Shown in pieces: positions 40,245 to 50,495 of a DNA stretch of 64,000 nucleotides; the first letter of the stretch is position 1; the number at the start of each line of letters is the position of its first letter. This DNA comes from VAZQ01 sp963725065. Lineage in GTDB: Bacteria > Pseudomonadota > Alphaproteobacteria > Rhizobiales > Xanthobacteraceae. The notes under the pieces are model-generated. The model was not told the DNA's origin. It saw nothing but the letters and a program-made list of their open reading frames with translations, and searched no databases. A program made the position numbers and the translations under genes. The stretch lies in assembly GCA_963725065.1 (NCBI GenBank), contig CAVRXD010000062.1, forward strand, positions 62,001 to 126,000, in the 5' to 3' direction.

Positions 40245-40628
40245 TCAGGCCGTGGGAGGTGCGCGTGCCGCGAACAGCGGGCGTTGCGGGGAGGGGAAAT
40301 CAAAGGCGAGCGGCGGCTCGCTTGGCACGCGGACGGAAATGTCCGGCAGGGGCAACGATGGCGGCTCGGCAAGGACCAAGGCGCCGGCAAGATGGATCAG
40401 GGTGCAGATCGGACAACGGTCGTCCGCTCGATCGTGCCGATCTGTGGGATCCGGGGGCGTGACCTGCGCGGCATTCGACGCATCCGCGCCGGCGACGGTG
40501 GACCTGTCCTCCGATATCGGCGCCGCCCGGTCGAGATGCACGTGGCCGAACGTGAGCGCGAGTTGGAACACAAGCGCAAACAGCGCCAGGTACGAACCCC
40601 ATTTCGACCGTGACCGGAACCAGTCCAT
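40245..40628 (-). CDS. DUF2946-like small membrane/secreted protein upstream of the receptor
   Basis: The 127-residue protein starts with a hydrophobic segment (YLALFALVFQLALTFGHVHL), has a His-containing GHVHLDR and a conserved RCPICTLIHLAGALVLAEPP block. The C-x2-C pair and this arrangement are typical of DUF2946 proteins, which are often encoded next to metal TonB receptors (copper or zinc). It probably sits in the periplasm or membrane and may bind the metal. It shares strand with the receptor gene 129 bp downstream; the AT-rich palindrome at 40697 lies 69 bp before its start. Confidence 0.72.
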   Translation of the reverse strand: MDWFRSRSKWGSYLALFALVFQLALTFGHVHLDRAAPISEDRSTVAGADASNAAQVTPPDPTDRHDRADDRCPICTLIHLAGALVLAEPPSLPLPDISVRVPSEPPLAFDFPSPQRPLFAARAPPTA

Positions 40629-40692
40629 CCGTCGTCGCGCTTGCGCGTCTCACATCGGCAGCAGACCTATTCCTGCGAGCCGACGCCGCGAC

Positions 40693-40713
40693 ATTAGTAA
40701 CAATGTTACATTA
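40693..40713. promoter_or_regulatory. Candidate metal-regulator (Zur/Fur-like) palindrome
   Basis: GTAACA-A-TGTTAC (40697-40709) is a perfect palindrome inside ATTAGTAACAATGTTACATTA, an AT-rich island in GC-rich DNA. It lies 69 bp upstream of the DUF2946-receptor operon on the minus strand. The pattern of TGTTAC/GTAACA flanked by TAAT recalls alphaproteobacterial Zur boxes, which fits a zinc-type receptor, but the match is partial. Confidence 0.45.
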
Positions 40714-40857
40714 CGGCAATTGGCCGCTGCCGATTCCTCGGTTGCTCCGTGCGGTTTCATCTCGCGTGTTGCAAAAAATCCTCAGTGGCGAGAGCGCGCA
40801 TCGACGCGCGCCGCAACCGATGCGACGTGCATCCGCGTCTTCGAGGGAAAGCCTGGG

Positions 40858-42924
40858 TCAGCGGCCTTCGCGCATCCAGGTAGCGGCCAGACTGCCGACG
40901 AGGAGCAGGAGCCCGATCAGTCCGGCGAACACCGGCAACACGCCGATGCCGCGCACCACGCTGGCTTCCCGTACTCGGAATCCCAGCCAGTCGTCGCCGT
41001 GATAGGTGTCGCTCGAGCGCACGGCCACGATGCGCGGCAGATGCACGCCACTGCCGTCCTCGACCCGCACCACATCACCACCGGTGGCATTGGAGAGCGG
41101 ACCGAGCACGTCGGTGGTCGAGGTTACCTCGGTAAACTCCCGCGGATTGGCGGGACCCACATTGGCCAGGGCATTGAGCGTCCCGTCGGTGGCGCGCCAG
41201 AGCCCAAGCTCGTTCGCTTCGATCGTCGTGCGCCAGACGCCGGGCTCGGCAGCCGTAAGGGTCAGGGTGCGGGTCTTGCCCGACGGGGTCGTCAGCGTCA
41301 CTTCGTTCACGCTGTCCGACATGGTCTGGCGCTGCACGGTGAGGTCGCGCCCGCGCACCATCAGCCGAAGTGCTTCTTCCTCCAGATCGGGCTGCTTCAT
41401 CAGCCAGTGCGACAGTCGCCGCAGCAGGTCGATATGCGGGCCACCACCCTCGTAGCCGCGCGCCCACAGCCAGATGTGGTCGGAGAGAAGGAGCGCGACA
41501 CGTCCTTCGCCCTCCCGCGACAGCAGCAGCAGCGGCTTGTTGTCGGGGCCTTGCATCACGGCCGTCCCTTTGGCGGCGCGGCTGTCGACGAGGCGAAACC
41601 AGCGGCTCCAGTGCGGCGGGTCGGAATCGGAGCCTTCGAGGCCGCGCGTCACCGGATGGCGCTTGCCGAGATCGGTGAGCTGCGCACGAAACGCGCCGTC
41701 ATTCATCCGGCCGCTCGGCTCGGCCGGCAGGATGACGTCGAGCGGCGTGCGCCAGATGCTGGTTGGGCTGGCGTAATCGGGCCCGGCAGCGACCAGCACG
41801 GCGCCGCCCTGGCGCACGTAGCGCGCGATATTGTCGAAATAGATGATCGGCAAGACCCCTTGCCGCGCGTAACGGTCGAAGATGATGAGCTGAAATTCGT
41901 TGATCTTCTGCTGGAACAGCTCGCGGGTGGGGAACGCGATCAGCGAGAGCTCATTGATGGGCGTGCCGTCCTGCTTCTCCGGCGGACGCAGAATGGTGAA
42001 ATGCACGAGGTCGACGCTGGCGTCGGATTTGAGAAGATTGCGCCACGTCCGCTCGCCGGCATGGGGCTCGCCGGAGACCAGCAGGACGCGCAGCTTGTCG
42101 CGCACGCCGTCAATCGAGACGACAGCGCGGTTGTTGATGCCCGTAAGCTCGCCGTCGAGCGGCGATGCTTCGATCTCGACGATGTTCGGCCCGGCATGGG
42201 GGATCTGCACGCTGACGCTCGCGCTGGCACCCACGCGCACATTGCGGTTCTCGATCGTTTCGCCATCGCGGCGGACCGTCACCTGCGCCGTTCCGGGCGC
42301 GGCGCCCTGGTCCTCGACGCGAAAGGTAATGGTCTGCGACTGCCCGACGATGCCGAAGCGAGGGGCGGTCGTGAGCACGACACGGCGGTCGCGCTCGTTC
42401 TTGTGGCCGGTGATCAGACCATGCACCGGCGCGGCGAAACCGAGAGCTGCGGCCTCGCTCGGGACGTCATGCACCCGCCCATCGGTGATGAACAAAGCGC
42501 CGGCCACGCGGTCATGCGGGACGTCGGACAGCGCCGAGGACAGCGCCGCGAACAGCCGTGTACCGTCGGTTTCGCCGTCCGCCTGGCCGGCTTCGACAAA
42601 GCGCACTTCGATGCCCGGCATGCGTCCGAGCCGTTCGGCCAGCGCCGCGCGCACCGCCTCGGTCTGCTTCTGACGGTCGCCGAATTCCTGGCTCGGGCTC
42701 TTGTCGACCACGACGACCGCAACCGAGGTCAGGGGGTCGCGGTCTTCCCGTGTGATCGAAGGATTGGCGAGCGCAAGCACGAACAGTGCGAGCGCGATGG
42801 TGCGCACCAATGCGCCGCGGGTGCGGCCGAGCACGATCAGCAGCGAAATCGCGAACGCAACGACAACCGCCCCCCACACGACATAGGCGGGAACGAGCGG
42901 CGAAAATGAAATACCCAGGTTCAA
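40858..42924 (-). CDS. Membrane protein with VWA and class I glutamine-amidotransferase-like domains
   Basis: The 688-residue protein has two N-terminal membrane helices (about 15-33 and 40-54), a VWA-like domain with a MIDAS signature D74-K-S76-P-S78 and FITDGRVHD, an immunoglobulin-like stretch, then a GATase1-like domain (about 265-520: LRVLLVSGEPHAGERTWRN, LIIFDRYARQGVLP, RYVRQGGAVLVAAGPD), and a final C-terminal helix (GVLPVFAGLIGLLLLVGSLA). It is the last gene of the MoxR operon. No amidotransferase catalytic Cys is obvious, so the domain is probably structural. Likely part of an envelope complex chaperoned by MoxR. Confidence 0.82.
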   Translation of the reverse strand: MNLGISFSPLVPAYVVWGAVVVAFAISLLIVLGRTRGALVRTIALALFVLALANPSITREDRDPLTSVAVVVVDKSPSQEFGDRQKQTEAVRAALAERLGRMPGIEVRFVEAGQADGETDGTRLFAALSSALSDVPHDRVAGALFITDGRVHDVPSEAAALGFAAPVHGLITGHKNERDRRVVLTTAPRFGIVGQSQTITFRVEDQGAAPGTAQVTVRRDGETIENRNVRVGASASVSVQIPHAGPNIVEIEASPLDGELTGINNRAVVSIDGVRDKLRVLLVSGEPHAGERTWRNLLKSDASVDLVHFTILRPPEKQDGTPINELSLIAFPTRELFQQKINEFQLIIFDRYARQGVLPIIYFDNIARYVRQGGAVLVAAGPDYASPTSIWRTPLDVILPAEPSGRMNDGAFRAQLTDLGKRHPVTRGLEGSDSDPPHWSRWFRLVDSRAAKGTAVMQGPDNKPLLLLSREGEGRVALLLSDHIWLWARGYEGGGPHIDLLRRLSHWLMKQPDLEEEALRLMVRGRDLTVQRQTMSDSVNEVTLTTPSGKTRTLTLTAAEPGVWRTTIEANELGLWRATDGTLNALANVGPANPREFTEVTSTTDVLGPLSNATGGDVVRVEDGSGVHLPRIVAVRSSDTYHGDDWLGFRVREASVVRGIGVLPVFAGLIGLLLLVGSLAATWMREGR

Positions 42925-42953
42925 CTACTTCCTCACAGAAGCTACTTCGGAGG

Positions 42954-43057
42954 CCTCATCCTTCGAGACGCGCCCTTCGGGCGCTCCTCAGGATGAGGAG
43001 AATCGATCGTCCTCATGGTGAGGAGCGTCGCGTAGCGACGCGTCTCGAACCATGAGG
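42954..43057. repeat. Inverted pair of palindromic intergenic repeats
   Basis: Unit 1 (42954-42998) starts CCTCATCC and ends GGATGAGG; unit 2 (43011-43057) starts CCTCATGGT and ends ACCATGAGG. Unit 1 resembles the reverse complement of unit 2: both contain TTCGAGACGCG and CGCTCCTCA. The basal stems differ by paired changes (CC/GG versus GG/CC), and unit 2 has an inner GCGTCGC-GTA-GCGACGC stem. This kind of dispersed element is familiar in Bradyrhizobium and Rhodopseudomonas intergenic DNA. It sits inside the operon, between two of its genes. Confidence 0.8.
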
Positions 43058-43063
43058 CCCGCC

Positions 43064-45877
43064 TCATTGTCCCAGCCGTTCCAGCAGCGCCGGAACGTGG
43101 ACCTGGTCGGCTTTGTAGTTGCCGGTGAGCGTGTACATCACGATGTTGACGCCGGCGCGGAAAGCAAATTCGCGCTGGCGCGGCTCCGCTGACACCAGCG
43201 GCAGCATCGCTTGACCGTCCTGGCGCATCGCCCACGCCCCGGCAAAATCGTTCGACGAGATGATGATCGACGACACGCCGTCGCCGGCGCGCGCGGGCCG
43301 GCTTGCCGGCTCGTCTTCGTTCGTGGCTGCCAGCGCCTCGACCCAGAGCTGACCGGAGCTGAAGCGACCGGGAAAGTCCTTCAACAGGTAGAAGGTCTTC
43401 GTCAGCACATGGTCGCGCCGTACCGGCTCGAGCTCGGGAATGTCGAGCGACGAGAGAATGGCTCGCAACGCCTGCATGCCCGGGCCGCGGGTATCGCCGC
43501 CGGTTCCCAGCGGCGCCTCGACCGCATCGCGGGTGTCGAACAGCACGGTCCCGCCCTGCTTCATATAGGCGTCGATATGTTCGAGCGCCTCGCGCGTCGG
43601 TTTTGGCGCGCTCGGCACGATCGGCCAATAGATCAGCGGGTAGAATGCGAGTTCGTCGCGCGCGGGATCGAGGCCGACGGGCTCGCCTGCTTCGAGGGCG
43701 GTACGCTGGGCAAGGAACAATGTGAGGCCCTGAAGACCGGCCTTGCTGATCCTGTCGACCTCGGCGTCGCCGGTGATGACGTAAGCGAGCCGGGTCTCGA
43801 GCGTCGCTTTCAAGGCTTGGTCGTCACTGCTCTGCGCAAAGGCGTGCGGCGATGCCAGCAGCGCCGTTCCGAGGAACCCGATGACGAGCGCGGTTGCGAC
43901 CGCGCGGCGGGGGCGCAGAAGTTGCCGCATCCCGCCGGAGAGCAGGAATATCACCAATGCGTCGAGCGCGAGCAGCGCAAGCGCGGCCAGCAGAATCGGT
44001 CCGCGCAGATCTTCCGGTTCGCTCATTCTGTAGGCCTCCCGGCGCGCATTGAGCGCGGATACGTCAAGCGGCGCAAGCCGATCGGCGGGCGCAAGCGCGT
44101 TCACCGCCAGCAATCCCTCGGGTGGCCCGTAAAATCCCGGGGGATGATCGAAGGTTGCACGGCCGCCGAAGCTCGCCGGCACCGGTCGCGCCGTCGGAGG
44201 CGGCGGGCCGAATATGCCGAAGCCGTCGAGAACGCGGGTCGGCGGCAACACCTCGCGCGCGGTGCGCCCGCTTGCGCCACTGCCATCGGCCGCTGTCACC
44301 GAACCGGCCAGAGACACGATTCGCTTGAGCATTTCGACGAATGTGCCCGATAGCGGCAGGTCTGACCAGCGCGTGTCGGCGGTGACATGGAACAGGACCA
44401 CCAAGCCCTTGCCACGGCGCTGCGCCGTCACGAGTGGCGTGCCGTCGGCGAGTGTCGCCCAGGTGCGCTCGGTCAGAGTGGCGTCCGGTTCGGCCAGCAC
44501 CTGACGGCTCACCGTCACGTCGGTCGGCACTGTCATTCCGAAGAAAGGACTTTCGCGCGAGAAAGCGTTGAGCTGCTGCGGCTGTTCCCAGGAGAGGCTG
44601 CCGCCGAGAACGCGGCCGCCGCGCCGAAGCTTCACCGGCACGAGATCATCGTCGGCGGCCGCGAGCCGCGGTCCGGCAAAGCGGACCAGGACGCCGCCCT
44701 CTTCGATCCAACGGGTGAGCTGATCGCGCGCCTCGGAGACGTTGCCGACATCGGCGAGGATGAGCATGGGCAGGCGCTGCTCGATGAACTGGCTCACGGC
44801 TTGCGCCGGCGAGCCGCGGTCGGCCAGCCGCACGTCGGCGAACGGTCCGAGCGCGCGCGTGAGATAGTAGGTCGAGGCCAGCAGCGGCTGGGCGGTGTCG
44901 CTGCTCGATCCGGTGATTACACCGATCGAACGGCGGCGCCATCGCTTGTCGAGAAGTGCGACCGCGCCTGCCGAGCGTTCGGATGCGATCTCAAGCCGCG
45001 CAATGTCGTTGCGGATTTCGACCGGGAGGGTCAGCTCGGCGTCGGTTTCGCGCTCGCCGTCCTTGAACGAGAAGGTGGCGTCGCCGAGCGGAAGGCCCTT
45101 GAGGTCGAGCGCACGCACGGTGCCGGTCTCGGTCGGGCCCGCGGTGGCACGCAAGACTTTCACGGTGAGCGCGCCGGCGGCATTGTCGGCGCTGGCGAGC
45201 GCGCGTGCGCCCGCAATGCCGCCTTCGACCACGGTCATGGGTCGTTGCTCCGCCAGCCGTCCCAGTGCCGCGACGAAGTCGCTGCCGCCGCCGAGATCGA
45301 CGCCGTCAGTAAGCCAGACCAACTCGACGTCAGGCGTGGCGCCGAGGAACCTGCCGAGCGCGGGCAGCGCATCCGCGCGCTCGACCGCATGGGGCTTCGG
45401 CTTCATCTGCTTGATCCGCACCCGCGCCGCCGCCGGTGTCTCGAACGAAATGTCGCGTGTCGGCTCCGATAAGGGGATGAGCGCGACGCCGCGATTGTCT
45501 GCTTCCGCGCGCGCGATCAGGTCCTCGGCGGTGCGCATGCGCGCATCCCAGGTTCCCGCTGCCGGAAAGCCGTCATCGATGAGGAGCGCGAGCTGCGCCT
45601 TCGCGGTCGCGGTCGCAACTGGAGGATTCCACAGCGGACCGGCAGCGGCGATGATGACCAGCGCGGCCAGCGTCAGACGTAGCAGCGTCAGCCACCACGG
45701 CGTTCGTTGCGGCGTCTCCTCCTTCGGATTGATGTCGAACAATAGCCGGGTCGGCGGAAATGCGACCCGCCGCGGCTGCGGAGGAATCAGCCGCAGCAGC
45801 CACCACAGCACCGGCAAACTTAGGAGCCCGAGCAGCACCAGCGGCTGCGCGAAGCCGAGCGGGAGCCACGGCATCAT
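43064..45877 (-). CDS. BatA-like N-terminal and DUF4159 domain membrane protein
   Basis: The 937-residue protein begins with a BatA-type segment: FAQPLVLLGLLSLPVLWWLL and PPTRLLFDINPKEETP, then TPWWLTLLRLTLAALVIIAAAGPLW, giving two helices. A degenerate VWA region follows (LALLIDDGFPAAGTW), then long beta-rich parts, a membrane helix near 640, a second signal-like helix near 690, and a C-terminal DUF4159 domain (about 710-930: LAYVITGDAEVDRISKAGLQ, LAFYPLIYWPI, MKQGGTVLFDTRD). It lies between the DUF58 gene and the VWA/GATase gene. DUF4159 is GATase-like. Presumed inner-membrane/periplasmic partner of MoxR. Confidence 0.85.
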   Translation of the reverse strand: MMPWLPLGFAQPLVLLGLLSLPVLWWLLRLIPPQPRRVAFPPTRLLFDINPKEETPQRTPWWLTLLRLTLAALVIIAAAGPLWNPPVATATAKAQLALLIDDGFPAAGTWDARMRTAEDLIARAEADNRGVALIPLSEPTRDISFETPAAARVRIKQMKPKPHAVERADALPALGRFLGATPDVELVWLTDGVDLGGGSDFVAALGRLAEQRPMTVVEGGIAGARALASADNAAGALTVKVLRATAGPTETGTVRALDLKGLPLGDATFSFKDGERETDAELTLPVEIRNDIARLEIASERSAGAVALLDKRWRRRSIGVITGSSSDTAQPLLASTYYLTRALGPFADVRLADRGSPAQAVSQFIEQRLPMLILADVGNVSEARDQLTRWIEEGGVLVRFAGPRLAAADDDLVPVKLRRGGRVLGGSLSWEQPQQLNAFSRESPFFGMTVPTDVTVSRQVLAEPDATLTERTWATLADGTPLVTAQRRGKGLVVLFHVTADTRWSDLPLSGTFVEMLKRIVSLAGSVTAADGSGASGRTAREVLPPTRVLDGFGIFGPPPPTARPVPASFGGRATFDHPPGFYGPPEGLLAVNALAPADRLAPLDVSALNARREAYRMSEPEDLRGPILLAALALLALDALVIFLLSGGMRQLLRPRRAVATALVIGFLGTALLASPHAFAQSSDDQALKATLETRLAYVITGDAEVDRISKAGLQGLTLFLAQRTALEAGEPVGLDPARDELAFYPLIYWPIVPSAPKPTREALEHIDAYMKQGGTVLFDTRDAVEAPLGTGGDTRGPGMQALRAILSSLDIPELEPVRRDHVLTKTFYLLKDFPGRFSSGQLWVEALAATNEDEPASRPARAGDGVSSIIISSNDFAGAWAMRQDGQAMLPLVSAEPRQREFAFRAGVNIVMYTLTGNYKADQVHVPALLERLGQ

Positions 45878-45920
45878 CGGCGGGCTCCGCTGTCAAAGCG
45901 ACCCGGTCGTCGCAGGGGCG

Positions 45921-46880
45921 TCATGCGCGCCTCCCGGGACTCGCCGCGCTCAGACGGCCACCGATCATCGCGCCCGGAGGCGGCGCGCCCAACCGGGCGT
46001 GCAGCGCAAGCAGCAGCTCGGTCGCGGGCCGGTCGGTGCGGTGGATGGTGAAGCTCCAGCCGAGCTTGTCGGTCTCGGCTCTGATCTCGGCGCGGTGACG
46101 CGCGACCCGCGTGTCGTACTCCGCCTTCCAGGTTTCGGCGCGGCCGGCCGTGATGGAGCCGGCGCCTTCGGGCTCGATGAACTCGACGCGGCCGGAATAG
46201 GGAAAGGTCTCCTCGGCCGGATCGACGATCTGCACGGTGTGACCATGCGCGCCGGTGGCGGAGAGCTGCGAAAGCGTGGTGCGAACCTCCGCCATGGGAC
46301 TCCAGAAATCCGAGATCACGACGATCTCGGCAAGCGCAGAAGGCGCGAAGGATGGCGGCAGGCTCGGACGCTCGGTCACGTCATGCAGTATTGCATTCGC
46401 CAGCTTGTCCAGCACGTTGCGGCTCCCGGTCGGCCGCATCAGGCCGGGCACGCCGACGCGTTCTCCGGCCTGCACCAGAATTTCGGCCAGCGCGAAAGCG
46501 ATCACGAGACAACGCTCGAGCTTGGAGTCCTGGGCCTGCGTCGATTTGAACGCCATGGACGGCGAGCGATCTGGCCACAGCCACACCGTGTGCGCGGCCT
46601 CCCATTCCTGCTCCCGTACGTAGAGATGCTCGTCGCGCGCCGACCGGCGCCAGTCGACACGACGCGCGGGTTCTCCCGACAGGAAGCGGCGGTACTGCCA
46701 GAAGTTCTCCCCCGGCCCCGCGCGCTTGCGGCCGTGCAGCCCGTGGATGACGGTGGCGGCAATGCGCCGCGCCTCGAGGATCAGGCGCGGCAGGGTTTCC
46801 GCCAGCGCGCGCGCCTTCGCATTCGCGTGCTGCGTAGCCCCGACCTCTTCCTTGTCCGCCCGTCGCTTGGCCGCTGGCAT
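45921..46880 (-). CDS. DUF58 domain protein (VWA-like, MoxR partner)
   Basis: The 319-residue protein carries the DUF58 signature GENFWQYRRFLSGEPARRVDW followed by RRSARDEHLYVREQEWE, and a VWA MIDAS-like D104-R-S106-P-S108 in WPDRSPSMAF. DUF58 proteins are invariably encoded beside MoxR ATPases and the present gene starts four bases after the MoxR stop. No membrane helix. It is thought to be a client or adaptor in metal-dependent complex assembly. Cytoplasmic. Confidence 0.92.
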   Translation of the reverse strand: MPAAKRRADKEEVGATQHANAKARALAETLPRLILEARRIAATVIHGLHGRKRAGPGENFWQYRRFLSGEPARRVDWRRSARDEHLYVREQEWEAAHTVWLWPDRSPSMAFKSTQAQDSKLERCLVIAFALAEILVQAGERVGVPGLMRPTGSRNVLDKLANAILHDVTERPSLPPSFAPSALAEIVVISDFWSPMAEVRTTLSQLSATGAHGHTVQIVDPAEETFPYSGRVEFIEPEGAGSITAGRAETWKAEYDTRVARHRAEIRAETDKLGWSFTIHRTDRPATELLLALHARLGAPPPGAMIGGRLSAASPGRRA

Positions 46881-46884
46881 CCGA

Positions 46885-47892
<1,008 letters not shown>

Positions 47893-48463
47893 GACATCAG
47901 CTCCTTGTTATCCGGCTGTTATCCGGGTGTGTCAGGGTCCGCATCCGCCAATCCAGGCCGACCGGGTTGACCAAAAAACGTGCAACATTCGGGCCAGATA
48001 GCACACATGGGGATGGCTCGGCGCTCCGAATCCATCCCCGAACCGCCCGGAGATTACGCTCTTTTCCACCGGGTGCGATCCTGCCGGGGATCAAGGCCTG
48101 CCACGCTCGCCCTGCGACCAATCCGGCCGAAAGCGCTGTGAACGCTGGAATTCTTGAGCTTTTCCGGTCCAGCCCAGGCCTTTTGGGCGGTGGATAAGTT
48201 CGAATGCGATCACGATCGCGGGGGAAACAGCCGGTCACGCGCACAAGTTCCAGGCAAACCATGGCGAAGCGAGGGCGCGAGACCTTGAATTCATTGTGAA
48301 GTCATCGCTGATCGGTCTGGTGCAAATGGTCGCAATCAAGGCAAGTTGCAGCTTGGGAACCCTCATCGCCGGCCATGACGCCCGCGCTGGTCGGTACCTC
48401 GAATCCTGCAGGGCAACCAGGGGCGACCCTACGGTTCCTCGCTTGTCGGCCGAATGAACTCTT
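47893..48463. other. Divergent intergenic region between MoxR operon and kup
   Basis: No gene is supported in these 571 bases. Seen here: TGTTATCCGG twice in tandem with an 11-base period (47906-47926), a GCGATC-AC-GATCGC palindrome (48206-48219), and AT-richer stretches such as TTGACCAAAAAACG (47968 onward). Both promoters should be here. No known riboswitch or small RNA was recognised. Confidence 0.4.
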
Positions 48464-50401
48464 ATGGATGCTCCCATCCGCAGCGCCGCGACCGTCCCCG
48501 TGGCGCCCGAACCGTCCAGCACCGGCCAACAGGTCCATAAAGGGAGCGGCTGGTTCCTTGCACTCACCGCGCTCGGCGTGGTGTTCGGCGATATCGGCAC
48601 GAGCCCGCTCTACACCTTTTCCGTCGCGCTGAATGCCACCGGCCATACCCCGCCGAACGCTGCTGACGTCATCGGGGTGGTATCGCTGATCTTCTGGGCG
48701 CTGATGGTGATGGTCTCGCTCAAATACGTCGTCTTTGTCCTGCGCGCCGATAACGATGGCGAGGGCGGCATCCTGGCGTTGTTGTCGCTTGTCGCATCCG
48801 AGCGCGTAGCCAACGGGCCACGGATCCAGATTCTGGTCCTGCTCGGGATCGTGGGAGCGGCGCTGCTCTATGGCGACGGCGTCATCACCCCGGCGATCTC
48901 GGTGCTTTCGGCCATGGAAGGCCTCAAGCTCGTAACGCCGGCATTCGACATTTTCATCTTGCCGTTCACGCTCGCGATCCTGATCGGCTTGTTCATGATT
49001 CAGCGACGCGGGACCGCGACCATCGGCCGGTTGTTCGGTCCGGTCATGGTCATCTGGTTCATCGTCATCGGCTCGCTGGGATTCATCAATATCTGGGCCG
49101 CGCCGGGTATCCTCAAAGCGCTCAGTCCGGTCGAGGCCGTACGGTTCGTAGCCGCAAATCCGATCATCGCCTTCGCGGTCATGGGCGGCGTTTTCCTTGC
49201 GCTGACCGGTGCGGAAGCGCTTTACGCTGACATGGGTCATGTCGGCCCCACAGCGATCCGCCGCGCCTGGTTCGGCCTGGTCCTGCCTGCGTTGCTGCTG
49301 AACTATTTCGGCCAGGGAGCGCTGGTTCTCAGCGATCCGCACGCGGTCGACAGTCCGTTCTACAAGCTGGCGCCGCACTGGGCTCTGATTCCACTGGTCG
49401 GATTGGCGGCGCTCGCCACGATCATCGCCTCCCAGGCGCTGATCTCCGGCGTGTTTTCGCTGAGCCGGCAGGCGATGCAGATGGGGCTTTGCCCGCGCAT
49501 GCGGATCGTGCCGACGTCGAGCGACGAAGCCGGTCAAATCTACGTGCCCACGGCCAATTGGCTGCTGATGGCCGGCACGCTGCTTGTGGTCGTCCTGTTC
49601 AAGACGTCGGAGAACCTGGCCGGCGCCTACGGCATCGCCGTCTCCGGCACCATGCTGATCACGACGATCCTCCTCTATCGCGTCGCCACCACGCGCTGGA
49701 AGTGGCCGCCCGCTTTAGCGATCCTCATGGTCGTCGGCTTTGGCGCCGTCGACACGATCTTTCTCGCTTCCAACTCGCTCAAGATCTTCGAGGGTGGCTG
49801 GTTTCCCATCACCGTCGGCGGCGCCATGGTGGCATTGATGCTGTGCTGGCAGCGCGGGTCGTCGCTCGTGCGCCAGCGCCTGCAAGAGATGTCGATGCCG
49901 CTGAAACAATTCATCGACAATATCGACAACATGGTCGTGGCGCGCCCGCCGGGCATGGGCGTGTGGTTGACGAAGGTGGCGCACGGGGCCTCGCCCGTGC
50001 TGCTGCACCACATCAAGCACAACAGCGTGATGCACAAGACCCTGGTGCTGATGACCTTTATCTCGGACCGGCGACCGCGTGTTCCGTTCGGGGAGCGGCA
50101 CGTGATCGAACGTCTCGGCCACGGCATCTACCACATTCACGTCCGGCTCGGTTTCATGCAGACGCCGGACATTCCCTTGTCGCTCAAGAATTGCCAGATA
50201 CTGGGTTTCACCGTCGATCTGGAGCATGTGCATTACTACATCGCGCATGAAATCGTCGCTCGCCGCGCAAAGCATTCGGCGATGGCGGCGGTTCCGTTTG
50301 CGGTCTTTGCGTTCCTCACGCGCATTGCCAGCCGCGCACCTGACTTTTTCAAGATCCCCGCTGAGGGCCTGTCCGAGGTGGGCTTCCGCATCGAGATTTG
50401 A
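48464..50401 (+). CDS. kup: Kup potassium uptake transporter
   Basis: The 645-residue protein is a K_trans/Kup symporter: after a short cytosolic N-terminus, the signature ALGVVFGDIGTSPLYTF (36-52), then LKYVVFVLRADNDGEGGILALLSL, YGDGVITPAISVLSAMEGL, TGAEALYADMGHVGPTAIR and AIASQALISG-type segments in about 12 membrane helices, and a C-terminal cytoplasmic domain. It imports K+ with protons at the inner membrane, mainly at low pH or low external K+. ATG at 48464. Members are often duplicated in rhizobia. Not linked to a regulator here. Confidence 0.95.
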   Translation: MDAPIRSAATVPVAPEPSSTGQQVHKGSGWFLALTALGVVFGDIGTSPLYTFSVALNATGHTPPNAADVIGVVSLIFWALMVMVSLKYVVFVLRADNDGEGGILALLSLVASERVANGPRIQILVLLGIVGAALLYGDGVITPAISVLSAMEGLKLVTPAFDIFILPFTLAILIGLFMIQRRGTATIGRLFGPVMVIWFIVIGSLGFINIWAAPGILKALSPVEAVRFVAANPIIAFAVMGGVFLALTGAEALYADMGHVGPTAIRRAWFGLVLPALLLNYFGQGALVLSDPHAVDSPFYKLAPHWALIPLVGLAALATIIASQALISGVFSLSRQAMQMGLCPRMRIVPTSSDEAGQIYVPTANWLLMAGTLLVVVLFKTSENLAGAYGIAVSGTMLITTILLYRVATTRWKWPPALAILMVVGFGAVDTIFLASNSLKIFEGGWFPITVGGAMVALMLCWQRGSSLVRQRLQEMSMPLKQFIDNIDNMVVARPPGMGVWLTKVAHGASPVLLHHIKHNSVMHKTLVLMTFISDRRPRVPFGERHVIERLGHGIYHIHVRLGFMQTPDIPLSLKNCQILGFTVDLEHVHYYIAHEIVARRAKHSAMAAVPFAVFAFLTRIASRAPDFFKIPAEGLSEVGFRIEI

Positions 50402-50495
50402 CGGACGTTCCGACGCCGGGCCCGTCGAGGCTCGCTGGCGGCGCAGCCGAAATGTTATACTTGCCCGCAATCATTCCCGAGGACATATCGCGACC

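Noticed and set aside
39712..42909. A 1065-codon open frame on the + strand
   Set aside because: It is antisense to the TonB receptor, the DUF2946 gene and the VWA/GATase gene, has no domain logic or signal peptide, and is of low-complexity composition. High third-position GC keeps antisense frames open.
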